Shown here in pieces: positions 26,284 through 41,174 of a stretch of 64,000 bases of DNA. Under the pieces are notes generated by a model. That model searched no databases, was not told the DNA's origin, and saw only the letters and a program-made list of their open reading frames with translations. This DNA is from Dirofilaria immitis. Taxonomy: Eukaryota > Nematoda > Chromadorea > Rhabditida > Onchocercidae. Every line of letters starts with the position of its first letter. The stretch's first letter is position 1. The position numbers and the translations under genes are program-made. The stretch is taken from positions 992,001-1,056,000 of the forward strand of contig JAKNDB010000109.1 of NCBI GenBank assembly GCA_024305405.1, given 5' to 3'.

Positions 26284-26393
26284 TTAAGCCTACGTGCGAA
26301 TTATATCCTAGGCCCGCGTGAGAATTATCCTAAGCCCACGTAGAGTTACCTTAAACCTACGTGAGAATTATCTTTAAGCCTACGTGAAAATTG
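26284..26393. repeat. 22-24 bp tandem repeat, ~5 copies
   Basis: Diverged copies of AAGCCTACGTGAGAATTATC-type units follow each other. Each copy keeps a CCTACGTG or CCCRCGTG core, notable for CpG and GC content in this AT-rich DNA. Confidence 0.85.
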
Positions 26394-26699
26394 TAACGTA
26401 AATTATTTTAATAAGGGAATAATATGAAAATGATATAACATTACCATTGAATGATTCGTTTTATATTATGCAGTATATATTTATATATACATATATAAAT
26501 ATATGCAAAAAAATTTTCAATGAATTTTAAAAAGTAAGAAGAGAATTGGAAAATATTTATTACAAGAAGCAAATACGAAAAGAAATAGTTAGGATAAGAA
26601 AGGAAAGAAAGTAGGAAAAGAAAGGAGAGAATGGGAAAAAAGTATAGAAAGTATTAGGAATGGAGGAATAGATATTGTCGTGTAAATGATCTGAGATAA

Positions 26700-27045
26700 G
26701 TGGTCAGCGGAATAATGAATGAACGAATGGAATAAATGAATGAATGAAATAAATGGATGATTGAATGAATGAGTGATCGAATGAGTGAATGAATGATCGA
26801 ATGAATGAGTTTTATTTTTTGGGTGTGAATGAATCAATGAATGATCGAATAAATGGAATAAAGGAATGAATGATCGAATAACGAATGAATGGAATGAAGC
26901 AATCGATGAATGAATGAATGAATGGTCGAGTGACGAATGAAGGAATGAATGATCGAATAACGGATAAATGGAATGAATGAAGGAATAAATGATCGAATGA
27001 ATGAATGAATGAATGGAATGAATAAATGAATAAATAAATAGAAGG
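26700..27045 (+). repeat. GAATGAATGATCGAATGAATG-type satellite
   Basis: About 345 bp of imperfect GAATGAAT tetranucleotide-derived repeats punctuated by GATCGAAT. On the minus strand it reads as a Ser/His/Phe-rich pseudo-protein in two frames, which is a repeat artefact. Confidence 0.9.
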
Positions 27046-28369
27046 AATCAAAAGGAATTGATCTCATCTCATTAATTTTACAATCAAACAAAATTTGCAT
27101 TATCATTATCACTGCTGTATGATTTATCAGTCTCATAAATATCATCTATATCTCACTCTTACAATGATTACTTTTTAAATAATAAGCCAAAAAAAAATGA
27201 AACAAAAATACCTTTTCAGCAGAATTACTGATTCACAGTTTTCTAACGTTTGAAAACTATTTTGCAAAGTAAACTATAAAAAATAGTAATATTTTAATAA
27301 TTTTATACATGGAATAGTATAATCGTAATTATTCGTAATAAAGTAATATTATATTGAATAATCAATAATGATTGATAGTTGAATTATTAGTATTTATGAT
27401 AGTGCGATGGTAATGATTGACATTCTTATCGTTTATCAATTTGCCGTATACAAGAATATTGAAAGCACCGTGAAGATAAATAATGAAAGAATTTAAAAAA
27501 AAAAATATTGAAATAGAAAAGAAATTTATTCAAATGCTAATGCCTATCACAAAATCAATCAGTTATCATTGGTTAAGTAATTAAAGCTGAAAAAAAAAAC
27601 TTCAATGAAAATAATTCATACAAAATTTCTTGCAAAAAAATGTTTCATTGTTATCATTTGATGATAACTAGTATTTTATGGATAACATAAATTATTGCAT
27701 AAGTTAGAAACACAGAGAAAGTTGTTCCTTTGTTTTTTTTTTGAAGTAATAACAAAACAAAAATTAATTACTAAAAAAAAAAAAAGGAAAAAAAGAATGA
27801 AACAAGAATTGTTTATAAATTGAGAAAGAATAAATGAGATAAATTGAAGTGGAACCAATTGAAAAACAGGATGATAAGGTGTAATAGTAGTTATAGTAAG
27901 AATAAAATTGAAAGGAAAATAGAATAGACATTTAATCCTTTCCTTATTTTAGATTATATCCTTTGATACTATTAAAATTCAATCCTTTCCACTTACTTTT
28001 CTTTTTTTTCTTCTCTTCCTCTCAAAATATCGGCATTTTTCAACAAAAACAAAATCGATATTTAATCATATAAAATGATAATAAAGTAGTATTTATCAAG
28101 TACTTTTTTGCTATATTTATTTATTTAATAAAATTCTTTTTTAATTTCTTTACTATCGTATATCATCGTATTATTTCATTATAATTATATATGCAAAAAT
28201 TTTTTATCCATTTATTAAGCAGAAAAATATGCTTAAAATAAGAAATAATAATAATATTAGATGATGAGAAATTTTCATTTATAATTTAAAAAATTTTGAA
28301 AATATTACAAAAAAATTACTATCGTAATTTATAGTACTTAAACACTATATATGTATATATATCTATATT

Positions 28370-28472
28370 CATTGATAATTAATTAATTCATGCATTATAA
28401 CTTATATTCGAGAATTGATATCATTGATAATTAATTAATTCATGCATAATAACTTATATTCAAAAATTGGTA
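28370..28472. repeat. 52-bp tandem duplication
   Basis: CATTGATAATTAATTAATTC begins at 28370 and again at 28422; the copies stay alike through ATGCATTATAACTTATATTC. Confidence 0.85.
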
Positions 28473-29604
28473 ATAAAATTGTAATAACTAGTAATAATCA
28501 AATGAAAATATTACATTGTAAAATTTTTTTAAATCACTGAAGACATAAATTTGTTTAAATTTCTTTTTTAAAAAAAAAAGAAAAAGAAAATTATGATACT
28601 AAGAATAAGATATAATATTAAACAATTATACTTTATTGATTAGCATCAAAATAAAGTTTGAAATAAGGCGGAATAAAATTTCTTTCTTGTTTGCAAGAAA
28701 ATAAATAAATGAATGAAATGAAATAACAATAAAATAATATTGTATAGAAATTATAAGTATTGAAATTTAAACAATTTCATTCAATGATAGCATAAAATCA
28801 AATTCTTTGGATGATTCAAAAATGGTATTTGCTTTGAATAAATTAGAGAGGAAGAAAAAAAATTTTTTACCTTTATAAAATATCATCGAATAAATTTTAT
28901 TTTTTATTATTTTTTTTTTAAATTATATTAATTGTTCTATTTTTATTTCTTCTTCTTTTTTCTTCAATTTATTCGATAATTAAAAAAAAAACTATTCGAA
29001 GTTTTAATAATTTTTATACATATAATATTCATAAGAATTACAAAATCATTTGAAATATGAATAAGATAAGATTGATTAAATGCATAAAATAATTTAGTAT
29101 ATAATTATATGAAAATATTTAATCATCAATAAATTATAATTCAATTCCTATTAGTAATTATGTATGTAAGCTAATTTGTACACAAATAATTTGTAATTAT
29201 TTTTACATAATTCAATTTAGATATCTATTTATATTTAATTTTACAAATCATATAAATGAATTATTTATTTATTTCTTTAAACTTATAGGAAATGAATTGT
29301 TAGGGAAATTTCTCGAGCGGTATAGTTTTGGAAAAGTAAACAATTACTAATTGTAAACAAATAACTAATAAAGCCTAACGAAGATGAAAGAAAAATAATA
29401 ATTTTTTAAATTTGCATTTAATGTAAAATGAACAAAAGATAGTCTTGATTAAGCATTATCAATAGAATTTAACACTTCAAACTTATGTTAAATGATATAT
29501 GAATCATGTTGCTACGATTAGACTAATATAAAATTCTCAAATATTGCAAATGTTTTATTTTATATTGCATTATATTAATTTATTTACATATTATAGAGGA
29601 TTTT

Positions 29605-29642
29605 TTTTTACCCATTGCTATACCCATAGCAATGGGTAAAAA
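29605..29642. other. Perfect 17-bp hairpin with 4-nt loop
   Basis: TTTTTACCCATTGCTAT at 29605-29621 is the exact reverse complement of 29626-29642, separated by ACCC. It stands alone, with no coding sequence nearby. Confidence 0.8.
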
Positions 29643-29775
29643 TGCCTGAAATAAAAGTGAAAATTTTGGTTTCAAATATTTTATTACATGCATATAATAT
29701 AACTGATAATAATTGGTGCAATTAAATTTATGACAAACGATCGATAAAATGTATATTAAAGATAAAACTGTATAT

Positions 29776-29776
29776 A

Positions 29777-29818
<42 letters not shown>
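29776..29818. repeat. (AT)n microsatellite
   Basis: A run of about 20 AT dinucleotides in AT-rich noncoding DNA. Confidence 0.9.
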
Positions 29819-29819
<1 letters not shown>

Positions 29820-31354
29820 TAAAATATAAAATACATATATGTTAATGTTAAAAAATCTTTCCGGTATAATAAAAAATAATATAAATTATTTGCCTTTGAT
29901 AGTTCGAATGTTTACAGTAGCTTAAGTAGGCAAATATAAAATATAATTGTTCCAGTATTTAGGAAGAAAAAAAATTGCAAAACAAATATTACGGTATATT
30001 TAATTCCATTTAAGACTACTTTTCCTCTATTCATTTCGAACCTTAATACAAATATTTTCTTCAAAAAATATTTTATTTCTAAATTCGGAATTTTTTAAAG
30101 CATTAATTTATGAATGATAAATAAATTGTGTTATCATTTTAAAGTGATTAATCAAGTACATATGTAAAAAGTGAATGTAAATTATTGATATTTATAGGAG
30201 ACGATTTTGTATGCATTCGAATATCTTGGAGAAGTTATTAATTAATAAATTATTTGACATATATCATTTTACGTATGTATCAGTTTCTTAAATATATTTG
30301 ACGTGTCTTATTCATTGTACAAATATTATTTTCATAAATCATTCAATGTTTATCAATATATATCTATCACTTTATTTGACGTATATCACTTTATCTGTAT
30401 CATTTTAATAAATTATTTAACATATGTATCACTACTTCAACGTCAAATATCATTAGCTATGCGATCATTCATTAACTTTATTAAATAAAAATTTCATTAA
30501 AAAAGAAAAAGTGGGGTAGGAATAAGTAAAACGATGTGAACAAGTTTGTTGACATCTTTTTTCTACAACACAAACTCTTCATCATTGTCCTATTTTTCAA
30601 CAGCTGCTACATCATTCTGATAGGACAATTAAAAAATAAAAAAATCAATCATAAAAATTTTCAACTTTTCAGCTATACGTAAATATCTCTAAAACAATAC
30701 TGTTCATTTATTATTAGATGCAAAAATTTTAATCTTACGGTAACTTTTAAATTTTCTCTTCTTTCATTAATATTTATTACTCAATTTGTTTGAGCTTACT
30801 ATTTCTTTCCATTTGTAATCACAATATATTCTTAAATTGATAGGAGAAATAATCATATATTACCGTAAAATATAATATCAAATTATTGTTATAATTATAT
30901 TTTAATTTTTAAAAAATTTTAAATTATTACAATTTTTTTTGAGACGTATTTATTGCATAACGTACTTATATTTTAAATCATCGTTTGATTTGTTTTCGTT
31001 ATTTTTATTTTTTCTTAAAAAGTATCCATTTGTTAAAAGAAGTAGGGTCATTGATTAGTTGGGGTTATTGCAATTTAATAGGAATTTTTAAATTAATTTT
31101 AAAAATTCTTCTATCATCCATTTTTGTAATTTATGAAAAAGTATAATATTATACTATTCTATTCATAATTTTTTTTTTTTATACCATAGTAATTAATTAA
31201 TATTTTTAGTTATAAATGAAAAGAACAAAAAAAAAGAAAGGAAAGAAAAAAGAATGAAGAAAATAGGGAGAAGGAAATTATTCGATTACTGCTTGTACTA
31301 TTGGAATTGTTTGAGTAATGCAACAGCAAGTTGCACACAAAACCGATCAATGCG

Positions 31355-31395
31355 CAAATATGCGCCGCTTTTTTTTGATTTTATCGGCGCAAATT
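31355..31395. other. GC-rich hairpin in AT-rich DNA
   Basis: TGCGCCG (31361-31367) and CGGCGCA (31385-31391) form a perfect 7-bp GC-rich stem around a T-rich loop. The flanking 31280-31420 is less AT-rich than its surroundings. Function unknown. Confidence 0.45.
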
Positions 31396-31684
31396 GATAA
31401 AAATGCTTAACCGGTTTTATTTTATAGTAGTTTTTTTTTTTTTAATTCGTTGTTTTAAAAACTTTTGAAATTCTAAATATTTTTTTAAAATATTTTGAAT
31501 TTTTTTTATTTTGAAAAGAAATTTTATTAATTTATTTTAATTTTTATAAATTATTTTTTCTTTTTTTTGGCTTATTATTTATTTCGGTAAAAATGAAAGA
31601 AAGAAAAATATAAAAATATATCGAAGGAAAAAATGATAGATGAAGTGACAATGGATGATTTTCAATAGAGATTATACATTTCCG

Positions 31685-31686
<2 letters not shown>

Positions 31687-31715
<29 letters not shown>

Positions 31716-31850
31716 CCAATCATTTATTCAAAAATCCGAACATGATATATACATATATATCTCTTCTTCCTAGTTTCTTCATTTCTTTTTCCCTGATAAG
31801 AAGAAAGAGAAAGATAATAAAGAGGAGAGAGAGAGAGAGAGAGAGAGAAA
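31687..31850. repeat. Poly-T tract and (GA)n tract
   Basis: A T homopolymer of roughly 25 bases (about 31685-31710), followed by a GAGAGA run near 31827-31848. Confidence 0.85.
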
Positions 31851-32159
31851 AAACGAAATGAAATTTTGAGAATTAATATCTGTTGTTAGTAATGAATGGA
31901 TAGTATATCATTTGATACTGTACATCTAAATTATACCATTGTAGAAGAAAGAAAACTGAATACGAAACAATGCTAACAATTGACTGATCCATTTTCAACT
32001 ACGCTCAAAGACCTTCAAATATGATCGGTAATGTTATTTCTTATCTTTCCACTCGTCCTTCGAAATAGAAGAAAGGTTAATTAAGCAGATGAAAAAAGAA
32101 AACCTTCGATGATCGATTAATGAATGGACAACCTTGATGAACATGAGAATATAAAAAAT

Positions 32160-32410
32160 GAAGTGTCCATGAGCACTCTATGAGGTTATTCAGCTTAAAG
32201 TATCCATCAGGTCATTCAATACTTCAGACTGAAGTATTTCAGACATTAGTACTATCAGGTCATTCTGTTTAAAGTACCCATCAAGTCATTCATCTTGAAT
32301 TATATGTTAGTCATTTAACTTGAGATATCTGCTATCAATATTATCGGGTCATTCAGTATGAAATAATTATCAATCAGTACTATCGAATTATCCAGTATAA
32401 TCATTTTGTA
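32160..32410. repeat. Degenerate minisatellite with a CAGGTCATTCA core
   Basis: Variants of TATCAGGTCATTCAGTTTAA recur about six to seven times (GGTTATTCAGCTTAAAG, AGGTCATTCAATACTTC, AGGTCATTCTGTTTAAAG, AAGTCATTCATCTTGAA, GGGTCATTCAGTATGAA), interleaved with AAGTATCCATC. The copies are too diverged for an exact period. Confidence 0.7.
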
Positions 32411-32982
32411 ATTTTACCGAATATGCATATTTAAGTGTTTATTTCCTGAACTTATCAATAGTGATCGTTCAATTGGTTTATGACATACACCTGGTTGTGA
32501 CATACTTGATAGATCAATAATAGCGTTACTTTCATATTTATATTATCCTATGAAAAATAAAACAATATGATAGGTAACTAAGGCAAGATTTTACAAAAAT
32601 CAAAAGGAAACTATTACAGTTTTGAAAAGTTTCAATACATGGATTTAATATTCTTGTAAAAATTCCAATTAAATGTAATTTAAATGAGATATTTCGGGAA
32701 AAAAGGAACGATCATTCTTTTAAAGTAAAAAAAAGATGAAAAGTTTTATTCGTAATAAAAGAGTTAAAAAAATCAATAATATTTTCTTTTTTTTCTGAAA
32801 TATATTCGTAGACAATATTAGATACGCCAATACTCAAATAATCCATCTTCTAATGAAATAAAGTATAGAAATTTTTTTATTTTTTGCTATTCTAATTACA
32901 TGATAATATTTGATAATATCAACAAGTAAAACTTAAATACTGAATTATTCTAATTACTTATTACTATTATCGGTAATATATG

Positions 32983-32984
<2 letters not shown>

Positions 32985-33015
<31 letters not shown>
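32985..33015. repeat. (ATT)n microsatellite
   Basis: About ten perfect ATT triplets. Confidence 0.9.
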
Positions 33016-36000
33016 GCATTAATAAAATCATCATCTCAAAGCATATATAACATAATTTACTAGATTCTACTATATTCGAGATTAAGAAAAAGCGAATGTA
33101 AGAAAGAGGAGTAAGTGAAGAGGAAAAGATAATGATAATTTTTTTATTAGGCTTATCAAAATTCCCTTCTTAATACGGTGAGAAAATTCGAAATTGTGGT
33201 TTAACTCATTCATAACAATTTCATTAAGAAATAATTGAATGAAATTTGAATGAAAAGAAAAAAATCGAAAATGAATTTGACAAAAATACGGTAATAAAAG
33301 TTCAAAGGTCAAAAATTCTCTTTCAAGCAATCAATGTTTTGCAGGTTTTTTTTGTCACCCATTTCCTCTAAATTATTTCTTCCAATTTTGTAAAAAAAGA
33401 GGAAGAAAAAGCGAAAAGATCTTATCGGTATTATTCGATAGCTTAGTTTTGAGAAGAAAAGAAAGTTTCAAATTTCATTGCCGAAATATGCCCTCTGCTA
33501 AAGTAAACTTTATATGGCATATCAACAATAATAGGAAAAATGGCGGAGAGAAAAAAAAGCTTACAAAAATTTCCATAAATCGTAAACATTTCAGATTTGT
33601 TTTTTTTTTCAGCAAACTAATATTTTCAGATTTATTGCTATCATAAAAATGAATTAGCAATAAGAAAAGTTTTAAACATATATCAAAAAAAAAAACGAGG
33701 GAGAAAAAAAGTTGTAAAATATTTATAAATAAAAGTTTAGCTTAATTATTCAATTCATGTGTAAGTTTTTTTTTAAATTAACAATTTATCATTGCTGATT
33801 ATGCTCAACCTTTTCTTATTTTCCATATGACCTTCGTATGGGTTGTAATTGTATTGGAACGGAAGTAAATAGAAAAGTTTTCGAATTATACATAATTATT
33901 CATAATCAAATCATAAATTAAAAATCATTAATGAAAAAAATTAACCATACGATATTTAAAATGAAACATAAATTAATTTTATATTTCATAGATTAAATAG
34001 AAAGATGACTGGAATGAAGACGGAAAAGACAACCAATAAAAAAAATGCCAATATATCATTTCTATGAAATAACAACATTAGAATTCTGAAATATCGTTAT
34101 TTTCACCGATTCGTAACATTAAAATTGATAAAATATTACTGCTTCCATGGAATCACATTATTAAAATTGTCAAAATATAACCTTTTATGGAATTACGATA
34201 TCAGAACTGCAATATCACTATTTTCGTGGAATCAAAACATAAGAATTGCTGAGATATCTTATTCCATTTATTTTATAATAATAAATAAGTTTAATAAGTG
34301 TGAAACTATCAGTGATTATGATAAGAATAGACTAATCATAACGACTAGTCAATGATAATAATAAATCAATGTTGTAAGTATGTAAGCAGAAACGATTATC
34401 AAACATGAAAAATGAATTTATCAAATTTTATTCTTTTGATTTTTTCTAAAAGATTGAGAGCGTTTGCTTTTTTCATAAGAAACTGATAGATGATTATAAA
34501 TGAATAACACGTATTTACGTACGTAGGCACGTATCCTATGTTAAATGATTGGTTTTGGGGTATTTGGATCTTCGTTACTTTTACTGATTTTTTATTGATA
34601 TCATTCTCTTTGCTAAATCTCGAGAAATCATTTAGATATCATTGACAAATAAAATATATCTCATTATTTATTGATAAATACATCAAATATATCTCAGTAT
34701 TAAATTTCAAATCTTTTTAATTCTCCAAATTATGTAATTAATTCATATTATTTGATTTTTGTTTCATTTTAAAATTAAAATAGATTTATGAATAATTTAA
34801 AAGAGAAAGAGGAAAAGTTTCTCATTTATATGAAGGTACAGGAAAGAATATATGTGTATTCGATTGATAAAATCTTTTATTATAAACATTGATTCATTCG
34901 TACTTTTCATTTTCCATTTCTAATCTTAAAAAAAAAAACTTAAATAAAATATATCATTTTTAGTAATTAAGTTTGAATAATTATTTTAATTTTAATTATT
35001 TATTTTTTTGTTTTTTACTTCTAATAATATATCAATTTCGATTTCGTTCGAACAAAATATTTTCTGATTTAATTTTTGAAAAAGAAAAAATTTGAAACAT
35101 AAAAATATTTGAGATTTAAATGAAATTTTAATACTTCTACTAATTACATTATAAATAATTAATTCCACTTTTTAATTCTTTTAATAAATTCGAATTATTA
35201 TAAATTAAAAAATATTTGTTAGAATGTAAGTGTATAAATGATATGTTTTAAAATTGATAAATAAAATATATTAAATTATAAAATAAAATTTATAGAAGCA
35301 AAAAGAATTTTTTTACAAAAAAAAGAGCGCTAAAATAAAAATGAAATTTAAAAAAAAAAGATGCGAATATTTTAAAAAAAAATTTTTCGGATACGTTCGA
35401 GGAATGTATTTAAAAAAAAAGAGTTGATCCTACGAATGCCTAATTTTCCGTTATTTCTTTTTTGAATTTATATAAAATTACATTTAAAAAAATAAAAATA
35501 AAAAGGTAAGGAAATAGGAACGAAATGAAATGGAACAAATAAATAATTTTTAAAGTTTATCAATTCTTTTTTTTATATTATTTTTTCAATAAGTTCAAAA
35601 TGACCTGAAAAATGTGAATAGGAAAAAGAAAAGATAATGTAAATTTAATGGGAAATAATATTATGTAATTTGAATGTGTAAAAATTAAATTACCATTATT
35701 ATATATATTACTTAATATTATATGGAAATTGAAATGAAAATAAAAAAATATTTCATTTCATTTTTAGTATTATTTATTTGATGAAAAAAATGAATTAATT
35801 AATTATTGGATATGATAAGCATGGTTTGTAAGTTGAAAAATTGAAATGAAAATTATTTCATTTCAACTTCAATTGTTCAATGAAAACTAAATTAATTAGG
35901 TCTAACATTATGATTTATTATTTTGATTCCACTTCAATTTAACACGATTATTTGATGAAAAATAAATTAATCAAATGTAGTTTATTTCCTGTTTTAACCT

Positions 36001-38140
36001 GTTATGATGTATATTATGCATATGTTTTATTTCAAGATGAAATATTCATATTTGTTTCTTGCCGACTATATCAATAAAATATTTATTATGAATTATTCTT
36101 TTATTTTTATATAAAAGTAATTATTTCATTTATTAGTTAAATTAATATAACTTTTACTTTTTAATTTAACATAAAAATAATAATAATAATTGATGCAATG
36201 AGAAATTAATTAAATTAAAGGAAAGTTGAAAGAATAAAAAAGAAGAAAAATTAAAATATTATAAACAAATAAATAAATTATGATAAATATTGATAAGATA
36301 ACCTAAATATATCTTATCTGTTGCAAGTTAAAATTACAACGATATAATAATTTGCAGTATTAATTTAAAGTTTCAAGATGAAAAAATAAAAGCTTTATAA
36401 ATGTGCATACAAAAAAAAGAAAAAGATATCTTACAGTGGTAGTGATAGGTTGAATCTTTTGGTTAAAATGAAAGATTATGAGATAGGATGAAATGATTAA
36501 TTGAATATAGGCACTGATAACATTAATTATTATTGATAACGAAGTACAAATTGCAGATTAGATTTTATTATGAAATAGGATGAAAAAATTATGGATGTCA
36601 ATATAATAAATTGTTAATGAAGTAGAAATTGTTGATTTAACAAGCAAGAATAAATATGTATCAATCAATTTTCTAGGAATGATCACTGCCAACTTATCAA
36701 TATCATTATGTGACACTTTTTTTTGCGTTATTATTACTAATTATCATTTGAAATAATCATATTTTTAATAATTTAGTACTACGAAATGAATAGCATTACG
36801 GTTTTATCACTAAAAAAGAAATAAATAAATAAGTAGAAAAAGAAAGAAAAGAAAGGTGAAAAGAATTTGATAATATTTATATGAAATTATTGATAAGATA
36901 TTGATTGCTTAAAAGGATTGATAATTTGTTTGAATTCGTGAAATAATTCATCATTCATTTATCAAATTATATAAGAAAAAGCAGTTATATTTGTGTAATT
37001 AAAAGGAAAACAGGTATTTAACCTAATTATAAACTATTCCTTTAGGCATCCAACTCATTCCCAATAATTGGCAATAACATTTTGTAAATAACAATTTTTA
37101 CCTAATCGCAATACTACAACACCTATAAACCATTTATTATTATTATTATTATTATTATTAATTAATGCATAATCTATTAATCATTAATTCATCCATTAAA
37201 TTCATGCATACATATATATTCAACGATTAAATAATCCATTAACAACAAAATGTTTAACTGGTTAGTTATTTTATTCAAATATTTAATTTTTAATTTAACT
37301 CATTTGACGGGGAAAAAAAACGAATTTAAATTCTAATTTCATATGTGGGATTTGAAATGATAGATAAAATAATAAAAATATTGATTTCTATTTAAAATAT
37401 CTGATAATACGATTCGATAATTTCGAGAATGCAATGAATGAATTAAGAATCGTTGAAATTATGATGATGATTTTGATAAGATGATTTTATTAAATGTATT
37501 TAGCCTATTATCCATTAATAGAAATATATTGAAGTAGGATTATAATTTCATTTCATTTCTTATCTAAAATATTACAAAAAATATATTATCAAAATTACCG
37601 TTCTTTTCCCGAAATATTTATCATCGAACAAAATGAAATGAACTAAAAAAAAAAAAAAAGAATGAAAAAAAAGCGAACCATAAAATTAAATAAATTAAAA
37701 TTGTAACTGAATGAAATTAAAAGAAAATTTAGAGTAAATTTTTCAAATACCAAAGAATTTTTTTCTTTTTTCGTTGTAATACAAAGAAAAAACGAAAAAA
37801 AATTGAATTATTCGATTAAAATTTTTACTAAATTAATAAAAGCAAAAAGAAAAATAAATTATTGGAAAAATAAATTATTGGAATAAATTATTTGCATAAA
37901 TTAATATATTAAAAATTTATTTTATTTAAATAATTTTAAATGATTTATCTGAAAGAAATAAAATGTTAAAAATTTTTTTATTTAATTTCGTATTTAATTA
38001 AAAAATTTTTATTTAATTTCGTATTTAATTAAAAAATATATTTATATATAACAAAGTTATTATTAGCTAAGCAAGCAAATAATTTGATAGTGAAATGGAA
38101 GAAGAAGTAAAAGGAATTTTATTATTATTCGTTAAATATT

Positions 38141-38142
<2 letters not shown>

Positions 38143-38175
<33 letters not shown>

Positions 38176-38200
38176 TAAATGCGTTGCTCAGCAACGTACG
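38143..38200. other. Long poly-T tract followed by a small palindrome
   Basis: About 31 consecutive T (38143-38173) precede CGTTGCTCAGCAACG, a 6-bp stem with a TCA loop. On the minus strand this reads as a hairpin shortly before a poly-A run, reminiscent of a retroposed element's 3' end, but no body was recognised. Confidence 0.45.
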
Positions 38201-41174
38201 TATTATTACTAAGTGCTTCCTTTTAGATTAATAAAAGAAAGGTATGATGGAATTATAGGAGAATGAAATGATGAAACGATCAATTTTATGCTAATCGATA
38301 TTTTTATATATTTCCTATATACGACTATCTCTTATGATATGTTATTTTTTTCATAATAGTATTTCGTTAGTTTTGCCAATTCTTAGTTTAAACGCTAAAA
38401 AAAAAAAAAAAGAAAGAACGTGAATTCTAAAAATAAGCTATCTGTTATCTTATGATAAATCGTATGATAACAATTCATGATAATAGTATAGATTATATTT
38501 ATTTTTTTGACTAGAAATATACTGATATCAATAAAGTTTTGATACTATAATTTTCGTTGAAAAAAGACGCTAAAATACGTAAATCCTAAGAGAATGACGT
38601 AAATTTGACGTGATCAATAATAATTAGGCTATACTAGAGTATCGAACGCATGATATTGTTGCAGATTAGATCATTCTTTTTAATTGAAATTAATAAGCAT
38701 AATATATTAATCTGGAAATTAATTAACATAATATATTGATATCCATTAAACTTTTCTTTTTTTTACCAAAAATGCTTCATCAAAATTAAATAAATGTAAT
38801 ATTATAATTTTGACGAAAACAATAAGCTAAAAAAAGACATGAATATTAAATTTAAATTTGATATTCCTTATAACAATAACCTTTGACATTGATTAGATCT
38901 ATTTTCCTAATTCTTAATTAACAAAAGATATTGATATTGGTATCGATAGTTTTGGCCCAGAAAAAGAAACTAAAAAAGTATGAATCCTAAGAGAATAGCT
39001 GTGATAATAAAGATAAATGTTAAAGCTTATAATAGCAAAGATAAAAATAACATTTCATATTTTACCTATCATATGAAATAAAAAGATAATGATGATGATA
39101 AAATTAGAATGATATGGCGATAACGATTAAAGAAATCAATGATTGAAATAATGCGCTTATGTTTTATATATTGATTTTACTTAATAAGTAATCGAATTAA
39201 TATTTAATTATTTTTCTTCTTTTTTTGCTCCTTCATTTTATCAAAAGTAATTAAATATAAGATATAAACAGAGCAGAAAAAAATTTTAGTATATAATGTA
39301 TAAATTTAAAATTAAAATAAATAGAAATGCGTTAAAAATATAATTCTTTAATGAATTGATAACAAAATTATCAAAATATCAAAAAATTATTTTGAAAAAA
39401 TCGAAAAGATAGAAATGAAATAATTATTTTCGAACTTTTTTTTTTTTTAATTTCTTAGATTTAACTATCAAATAGTTTAGAATGAATGTTTAAGTAATTT
39501 GATTAAAAAATGCGAAAATTTTTTGGGAACAAACAAAAGGTACTACGAAGTTTTCAATTTTTTTAGTAAAATTAATTTCAAAAATAAAATTTAATCAAAA
39601 ATTATATTTTATTTGTATTAAAAAAAAAAAAATTATTAGAAGAGAGTGGAGGATATTTTTGAGATTATAAAAATTATGAGAATCTTTTGAAGATGGTGAT
39701 AAGAAATAATCAATAAATAAATTTAGAGATAAGCATCAATTTTATTACCTACCACTCATATTTTATTAATTATTTTCGTATTCTTTCTTTAAAGTAAAAA
39801 TACTTTTAATTTTAAAATTATGCTTATTTCAGTCATTTTATATGTATATTAATTTATAATAAAAAAAAAAAAAAAAAAGAAACTATTAGTAAGTTCTTAT
39901 TTTCTCATGTTTTCTGTAAAATTCGTTTTGAAAAATAAAATTAATTAAAAATTTCAAAATATACCTTAAATAATTTAAAAATTTTTTTGAATTTTATCAT
40001 TTTGCCGATGAATAATTTTCGTTTTTCTATTAAAATTCGTTAAATTCCTTTTTTTTTGAATTTTGAATTTTGATGTTTTGTTGATGAATAATTTCAATAT
40101 TTTGTTAAATGAAATAATCGAAGGCGAAAGTGAAATCTTACCGATTGTCTCATATTTCCATAAATCGAAATTGTCCCATATTTATCATATGTATGATTAT
40201 TGTTTGAATTTTCAAATTCATAAATTGTTTCCATTATCATCCTAAATTTGATGTATATATAATCAATGATATTGTATTAAAAACAAAGTGAAACAAAATT
40301 AGAAAAAAATTTAAAATTTTTTAATTAAATTATAAAGAACTTTATATGCTTGAATATTTTGGATAGTACAAATTTTGAAAACCTTTAAAATAAACTTTTC
40401 GTATTTAGGATGAATCGAAAAAATGATAAGAGTGATTTATTGTAGTTGTGCGTATGTGAAAAAAAAAAAGAATTAGAATTGTTATTTTGATAAATTTTTA
40501 ACTATTTCGAATAGTTTGAAGTTTTGTTTTCAAATATATATATATATATATGTGTGTCTATTCATTCAGGATAAATCGGGAAAATAGATGAAAGCGGGGA
40601 GAGGAAGGGAGGAATGGAATAAGATAAGGAAGGATAGATAAAACGAGAGAATAAATAGCTTATAAAAAGGATGGAATTGTTATTTGATAAATTGTATTAT
40701 TAAAAATGAATGCAATACAGCTGTGTAAATTTTATTTGATTCATTTTTTGATCAAAAAGTTATTTTTAGAAAGGCAACATTCATTTAGTAAGCTAAAATT
40801 GAATAGAAAATAAAAGAATTAAATAGAATTATTGGAATGGATTGGAACAAATCATAATATATATATATATATATGTATATGTATATATATAAGAACAACA
40901 AGTTTTATATCATTTCTTCAAACCTTTTTTTCCGCCCATCTTCTTATCAGTTTTATTTTTCTATTTAATTCTCTTTTATTATATATATATATATTCTGAT
41001 AACATTCTTCAACGAGGCTTAAAATATGATTTAATGAAATATTTTAGTATTGCTTTCTTATATACTGATAACATAATAGGCATCGTTATAGCTTATCAGT
41101 ATCTTCACAAATAGTTCTGAATGCAAACAGTACACCAAATATGCCAGACTAAATGTTAGATGATAGCGTTAGAT

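Noticed and set aside
26589..27145. Minus-strand Ser/His/Phe/Ile-rich open frames
   Set aside because: They are translations of the GAATGAAT/GATCGAAT satellite in two frames.
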